A stretch of DNA of 8,355 nucleotides from Oscillospiraceae bacterium. Its GTDB lineage: Bacteria > Bacillota_A > Clostridia > Oscillospirales > Oscillospiraceae. The notes beneath the pieces were generated by a model, which worked only from the letters and a program-made list of their open reading frames with translations, was not told where the DNA came from and did not search any database. A program made the position numbers and the translations under genes. This document shows positions 5,907 to 8,355 of the stretch, piece after piece. Each line of letters begins with the position of its first letter. Positions within the stretch are counted from its first letter, which is position 1. The DNA lies in assembly GCA_017545325.1 (NCBI GenBank), contig JAFWOX010000035.1, positions 1 to 8,355 of the forward strand, read 5' to 3'.

Positions 5907-6899
5907 TCACCGGGCCAGCTCCCCCAGCACAGCGCCGCAGTCTCCGTCCAGGCAGATGGACCGGTCCCGCAGCTCCGCCGGGCACAGGGCCTCGTCGTAG
6001 TTCAGGCAGGCGTAGACCGCCTGGGGGTTCTCCGCCGTCATGGCCCAGAAGGGGTACTTGATGATCATGGGGGTATTGCCCCCCACCCCCAGCTCCAGAA
6101 ACAGGAGACGCGTTCCCCCATGGGCCTCCAGGAACTCCGCGTAGCGCTTGGCCGCCGCCTGCCAGCCCGCGTCCTCCACGAAGCTGTCGTCCGCCCGGAG
6201 ATTCATGGCCACCGGCCCGCCGCCCTCCGGGCAGCGGGGAATCAAGTCCGTGGGGATGCGCATGGAAATCCCGCCCTGTTCCGGCAGCCGGAACAGGCCC
6301 CCTTCATCGGCCACGAAGCCCTGGGCCGCCATGGCCTGGCGGACCCAGGCCTCATTGTCCCAGGTCCTCCGGAGCTTGCCCCCGGCGTCCTGGAACAGGC
6401 CGTAGTCCCCCTGGGTATAGAACAGCCGCCGCTTGTCAAAGCCCGCCCGCTGGAACTGGTGGTCCACGTTGGTGGTGATGACAAAGTAGTCCTTGTCCCC
6501 CACCAGCTTCAGCAGATCCCGATAGGCCGGCTTGGGGGCGTCGATGTAGCGGTTGAAATAGATGTGCCGGGCCCACCAGGCCCAACGGGTCTCCTGGTCG
6601 GGAAAGGGGTAGAAGCCCCCGGAATACATATCCCGGATGCCGAAGCGCTCCTGGAAATCAAAGAAATACCGATGGAAGCGTTCCCCGCTGTAGCTCAGGC
6701 CCGCGGCGGTGGACAGCCCCGCGCCCGCGCCCACGACAATGGCGCGGGCGCTTTCCATTTCCGCCCGCAGGCGGGAGAGCTTCTCCGCCCGGCTGCCCGG
6801 ATCCTCCCACAGGCCGCCCCGGAGCCGCCGCACAAAGGAAATGCCCTTCCGCAGGCCCAGAAGCTCCTCCGCTTTTTGTTCATTGGAATAGTTGTTCAT
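5907..6899 (-). CDS. Macrodomain-linked sirtuin (SirTM), NAD-dependent protein ADP-ribosyltransferase
   Basis: This 330-residue cytoplasmic Sir2-fold protein has the NAD-binding motif GAGAGLSTAAGLSYSG (57-72), TTNVDHQFQ (142-150), YTQGDYG (161-167), PRCPEGGGPVAMNLR (221-235) and LGVGGNTP (270-277). Where ordinary deacetylase sirtuins have the catalytic His, this one has Gln163, as in class M sirtuins. Those ADP-ribosylate a target protein, the lipoylated GcvH-L in staphylococci and streptococci. The zinc region looks degraded: CPEG instead of the CxxC usual at this place, with only single cysteines elsewhere. The ATG at 6899 has AGGG 6 nt upstream; the in-frame TTG at 6935 is less likely. The gene overlaps the macrodomain gene by 20 bp, indicating co-translation and a writer/eraser pair. 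No acceptor protein gene is visible nearby. Confidence 0.9.
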   Translation of the reverse strand: MNNYSNEQKAEELLGLRKGISFVRRLRGGLWEDPGSRAEKLSRLRAEMESARAIVVGAGAGLSTAAGLSYSGERFHRYFFDFQERFGIRDMYSGGFYPFPDQETRWAWWARHIYFNRYIDAPKPAYRDLLKLVGDKDYFVITTNVDHQFQRAGFDKRRLFYTQGDYGLFQDAGGKLRRTWDNEAWVRQAMAAQGFVADEGGLFRLPEQGGISMRIPTDLIPRCPEGGGPVAMNLRADDSFVEDAGWQAAAKRYAEFLEAHGGTRLLFLELGVGGNTPMIIKYPFWAMTAENPQAVYACLNYDEALCPAELRDRSICLDGDCGAVLGELAR

Positions 6900-7686
6900 A
6901 GTAATCCCTGTCCTTATCTGTGAATACGTTGACAATCACCCGGTCCACGGCGTCCCGGTGCCCGGCGAGCCATTGCTTCACGGTGGTCACCGCGATCCGG
7001 GCCGCCCGCTCCGGCGGGAAACGGAACACCCCGGTGGAGATGCAGCAGAAGGCCACAGAGCGCAGGCCGGCCTCCCCGCACAGGTTGAGGGTGTTGGCAT
7101 AGCAGTCGGCCAGCGCCTCCTCCAGGGCCGGGGTCAGGCTGCCGGTCACGATGGGCCCCACCACGTGGATCACCTTCTTCGCCGGGAGATTGTAGCCCTC
7201 CGTCAGCATGGGGACCGCCGTAGGCTGCTGGTAGTCCTCCCCATACTGCCTCCGCAGCCGCTTCATCTGCCGGCTGCATTCCGCCCGTAGCTGGATCCCG
7301 GCGAAGCTGTGGATGCAGTTGTCGATGCAGCTGTGCATGGGCACAAAGCAGCCCAGCATCTGGGCGTTGGCGGCGTTCACAATGGCGTCCACCGCCAGGC
7401 GGGTGATGTCCCCCTGCCAGATGGAGATGCTGCCCTCCGTCACCGGAATCTCCTCCAGCGTCACGACGCCCTTTTCCTCCGCCCGCTGCCGCAGATATTC
7501 ATCCTGCAGCGCCAGCAGGGAGGCCTCCGCTTCCCGGGGCGGCCGGACGTTCATCAGGGAGCGGAGCAGCCGCCGCTTGCCCTCCGGATCCGGCGGAGTC
7601 CTCAGGTCACGATACTCCTCGGAGTCGGCCTTGAAGGCCTCCACCAGGGCCGTCAATCTTTGGGTCTGCTTCTGTTGCTCCTTCAT
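6880..7686 (-). CDS. Protein-ADP-ribose hydrolase, zinc-type macrodomain
   Basis: This 268-residue cytoplasmic enzyme is predicted to remove mono-ADP-ribose placed on proteins by the sirtuin encoded next to it. A helical N-terminal extension (1-80) precedes the macrodomain (about 85-265). Conserved elements are WQGDITRLAVDAIVNAANAQ (90-109), the zinc motif GCFVPMHSCIDNCIH with Cys113, His118 and Cys120, then KKVIHVVGPIV (170-180) and CCISTGVFRFPPERAA (214-229), the phosphate-binding loop. The GCFxPxHxC signature separates this family from ordinary macrodomains and matches the SirTM-associated enzymes of staphylococci and streptococci. Its length is normal for the group. The ATG at 7686 has GGAGG 7 nt upstream. 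It is the first gene of a two-gene operon, with promoter at 7780-7808. Confidence 0.93.
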   Translation of the reverse strand: MKEQQKQTQRLTALVEAFKADSEEYRDLRTPPDPEGKRRLLRSLMNVRPPREAEASLLALQDEYLRQRAEEKGVVTLEEIPVTEGSISIWQGDITRLAVDAIVNAANAQMLGCFVPMHSCIDNCIHSFAGIQLRAECSRQMKRLRRQYGEDYQQPTAVPMLTEGYNLPAKKVIHVVGPIVTGSLTPALEEALADCYANTLNLCGEAGLRSVAFCCISTGVFRFPPERAARIAVTTVKQWLAGHRDAVDRVIVNVFTDKDRDYYEQLFQ

Positions 7687-7744
7687 GGTCCTTCCTCCCC
7701 CTCAGCGCCACACAGAGGCAGCTGTGCGGGCCTATGGTAAATCC

Positions 7745-7776
7745 GCCGGAAATCCGCGCGCGGAATCCCTTCCGGC
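7745..7776. promoter_or_regulatory. Nested palindrome at the transcription start of the macrodomain-sirtuin operon (candidate operator)
   Basis: GCCGGAA (7745-7751) and TTCCGGC (7770-7776) form perfect outer arms. Inside lies the perfect 12-nt palindrome TCCGCGCGCGGA (7753-7764). The element starts only 4 bp after the -10 box and covers the expected +1 to about +30. No T-run follows on the minus strand, so it is not an intrinsic terminator. It may be a repressor site or a stable hairpin at the mRNA 5' end. Confidence 0.5.
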
Positions 7777-7779
7777 TAT

Positions 7780-7808
7780 ATTCTACCCCATCTTTGTTGT
7801 AAATGCAA
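7780..7808 (-). promoter_or_regulatory. Housekeeping promoter of the macrodomain-sirtuin operon
   Basis: On the minus strand, TTGCAT (7803-7808) and TAGAAT (7780-7785) are separated by exactly 17 bp. Each hexamer has one or two differences from consensus. The predicted start near 7773 leaves a leader of about 85 nt before the ATG at 7686. Confidence 0.7.
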
Positions 7809-7868
7809 GGGTTACATCAAAATATTTCCGCAGAGTCGGTCAATGGCCGCCCGGTTTGCCGACGCGAA

Positions 7869-7897
7869 GGCAACAGGCACCGGGCAACAGGCAACAG
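7869..7897. repeat. Three short direct repeats of GGCAACAG
   Basis: Copies at 7869-7876, 7883-7890 and 7890-7897, the last two sharing one base. They lie in non-coding sequence just before the palindromic repeats. No function is apparent. Confidence 0.6.
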
Positions 7898-7904
7898 GGT
7901 GTAG

Positions 7905-8096
7905 GGGCGGTCATACTTCGTGACTCTTCGAGTTTGGCCGCCCGCCCGAGGCAGAGGCCTTGCATCAACCTCCCGTCTGTAGGGGCGAGCAGTGCTCGCC
8001 CGCCCGAGGCGGAGGCCTTGCATCAACCTCCCGTCTGTAGGGGCGAGCAGTGCTCGCCCGGTTTGCCGCAGGCAAACGATCGCCCCCAGGGCGATC
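7905..8096. repeat. Cluster of palindromic (REP-like) elements
   Basis: Five inverted repeats lie in a row. The first is an imperfect pair GGGCGGTCA (7905-7913) and TGGCCGCCC (7935-7943), with one mismatch, enclosing a small ACTC-TTC-GAGT hairpin. Two identical 19-nt palindromes with arms GGGCGAGCA and TGCTCGCCC sit at 7983-8001 and 8041-8059. GTTTGCC/GGCAAAC has a 3-nt loop at 8061-8077, and GATCGCCC/GGGCGATC a 3-nt loop at 8078-8096. The GTAGGGGCG lead-in occurs before each of the first three. This looks like an intergenic REP-type array; no transposase is nearby. Confidence 0.75.
7943..8058. repeat. Two tandem copies of a 58-bp unit
   Basis: Copy 1 is 7943-8000 and copy 2 is 8001-8058, differing at one base (A at 7953, G at 8011). 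Each runs from CGCCCGAGGC through CTTGCATCAACCTCCCGTC to the GGGGCGAGCAGTGCTCGCC palindrome. Near-identity points to a recent duplication. At two copies, with no uniform spacer, it is not a CRISPR array. Confidence 0.85.
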
Positions 8097-8166
8097 CAGC
8101 CACGTCGGGTCATACGGGGCCTTTAGATCATAGAGAATACATAAGAGATAATAGATAATCGTATCG

Positions 8167-8195
8167 GAGTTTTTCAAATTGCATTTGAAAAACTC
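8167..8195. repeat. Perfect 13-bp inverted repeat with 3-nt loop
   Basis: GAGTTTTTCAAAT (8167-8179), loop TGC, then ATTTGAAAAACTC (8183-8195). The stem is AT-rich and has only a short TTTT some bases downstream on the plus strand. It could be a weak bidirectional terminator or a mobile-element end. Confidence 0.6.
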
Positions 8196-8200
8196 AATCA

Positions 8201-8231
8201 TTTTGCATGTTGCCCTTTGCATTTTGCATTC
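8201..8231. repeat. Short TTTGCAT phrase repeats
   Basis: TTTTGCAT (8201-8208) and TTTGCATTTTGCATT (8216-8230) form a degenerate direct repeat in AT-rich non-coding sequence. It ends exactly where protein-coding sequence of a different character begins. The preceding stretch 8097-8166 is AT-rich and holds nothing I can identify. Confidence 0.5.
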
Positions 8232-8355
8232 TCGAAACGTGGTGCTGTCCGGGAGAACCTGAGCCGGAACGGAGCGCCGGTCGCGAAACGCATCTACGGC
8301 GCCACGCGCGGCTGGAATTCGGGCCATAACTCCGACATCTGGGCGATGGCCACAC
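8232..8355 (+). pseudogene. Interior fragment of a GH95-like glycoside hydrolase, 5' end missing, continues past the right edge
   Basis: One plus-strand frame is open to the right edge and reads KRGAVRENLSRNGAPVAKR (8235 on), then IYGATRGWNSGHNSDIWAMA. The pattern YGA.RGW..xHNSDIW is typical of the (alpha/alpha)6 catalytic region of GH95 alpha-L-fucosidase-type enzymes, where it lies several hundred residues into the protein. Upstream the frame passes directly into the AT-rich repeat sequence and reaches a stop at 8142, with no plausible ATG or ribosome binding site. The gene has therefore lost its N-terminal part, or the join is an assembly artefact. Family assignment rests on about 40 residues and is moderate. 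Confidence 0.5.

Noticed and set aside
4972..5985. 337-codon minus-strand frame extending the small protein upstream
   Set aside because: The upstream part is antisense to the radical SAM remnant and would read through the promoter. A strong ribosome binding site marks the start at 5190.
5253..6923. Plus-strand open frame of 556 codons
   Set aside because: It is out of frame with the radical SAM remnant and antisense to the sirtuin gene, and no domain is recognisable.
7943..8058. Possible CRISPR array
   Set aside because: There are only two directly abutting units, and the spacers are part of the repeat; no cas genes are in the window.
7313..8158. Plus-strand frame of 281 codons across the repeats
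   Set aside because: It is the antisense of the macrodomain gene joined to repeat sequence; there is no family similarity and no ribosome binding site.
7817..8327. Minus-strand frames over the repeat region
   Set aside because: Their translations consist of repeated RRxVDARP-type peptides from the tandem repeats, a product of the DNA repeat and not a protein family.

Overview
The window is GC-rich, with tightly packed short-spaced genes that mostly lie on the minus strand. Protein content and codon style suggest a gut-type Bacillota of class Clostridia, probably Oscillospiraceae (Flavonifractor/Lawsonibacter-like). This assignment is inferred from gene families and composition; no rRNA or other phylogenetic marker is present.

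Left part (1-5253, all minus strand, so read right to left). An ECF-like promoter at 5227-5253 precedes a 72-residue protein gene. That gene overlaps by 4 bp the GTG start of a 704-residue sigma factor. The sigma factor is unusual: a normal ECF-type region 2 plus region 4 is joined to one membrane segment and about 425 residues of unrecognised, presumably extracytoplasmic, sequence. After a weak terminator and a clear housekeeping promoter comes a lipoprotein L,D-transpeptidase (YkuD fold), then a tetratricopeptide protein with two CxxC motifs and a DUF4037 nucleotidyltransferase-like protein that runs off the left edge. The last two overlap by 14 bp. The layout suggests an envelope-sensing sigma module beside a cell-wall enzyme, followed by a TPR/DUF4037 pair of unknown function.

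Middle (5263-5868, plus strand). This is a 5'-truncated radical SAM gene. It keeps the C-terminal cysteines of an auxiliary cluster domain but has no CxxxCxxC motif and no convincing start.

Right part (5907-7808, minus strand). A two-gene operon encodes a zinc-type macrodomain ADP-ribosyl hydrolase and a macrodomain-linked sirtuin (SirTM), overlapping by 20 bp. A near-consensus promoter (TTGCAT, 17 bp, TAGAAT) drives it, and a nested palindrome covers the expected transcription start. In this family the sirtuin attaches ADP-ribose to a protein and the macrodomain removes it. The lipoyl carrier and lipoate ligase genes that accompany the pair in staphylococci and streptococci are not in the window.

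Right end (7809-8355). About 300 bp of palindromic and tandem repeats, including two 58-bp units that each contain a 19-nt palindrome, is followed by AT-rich sequence with a perfect 13-bp hairpin. An abrupt switch then leads into the interior of a GH95-like glycoside hydrolase frame. Two truncated genes flanking the sirtuin operon, plus the repeats, mark this as a rearranged accessory region.
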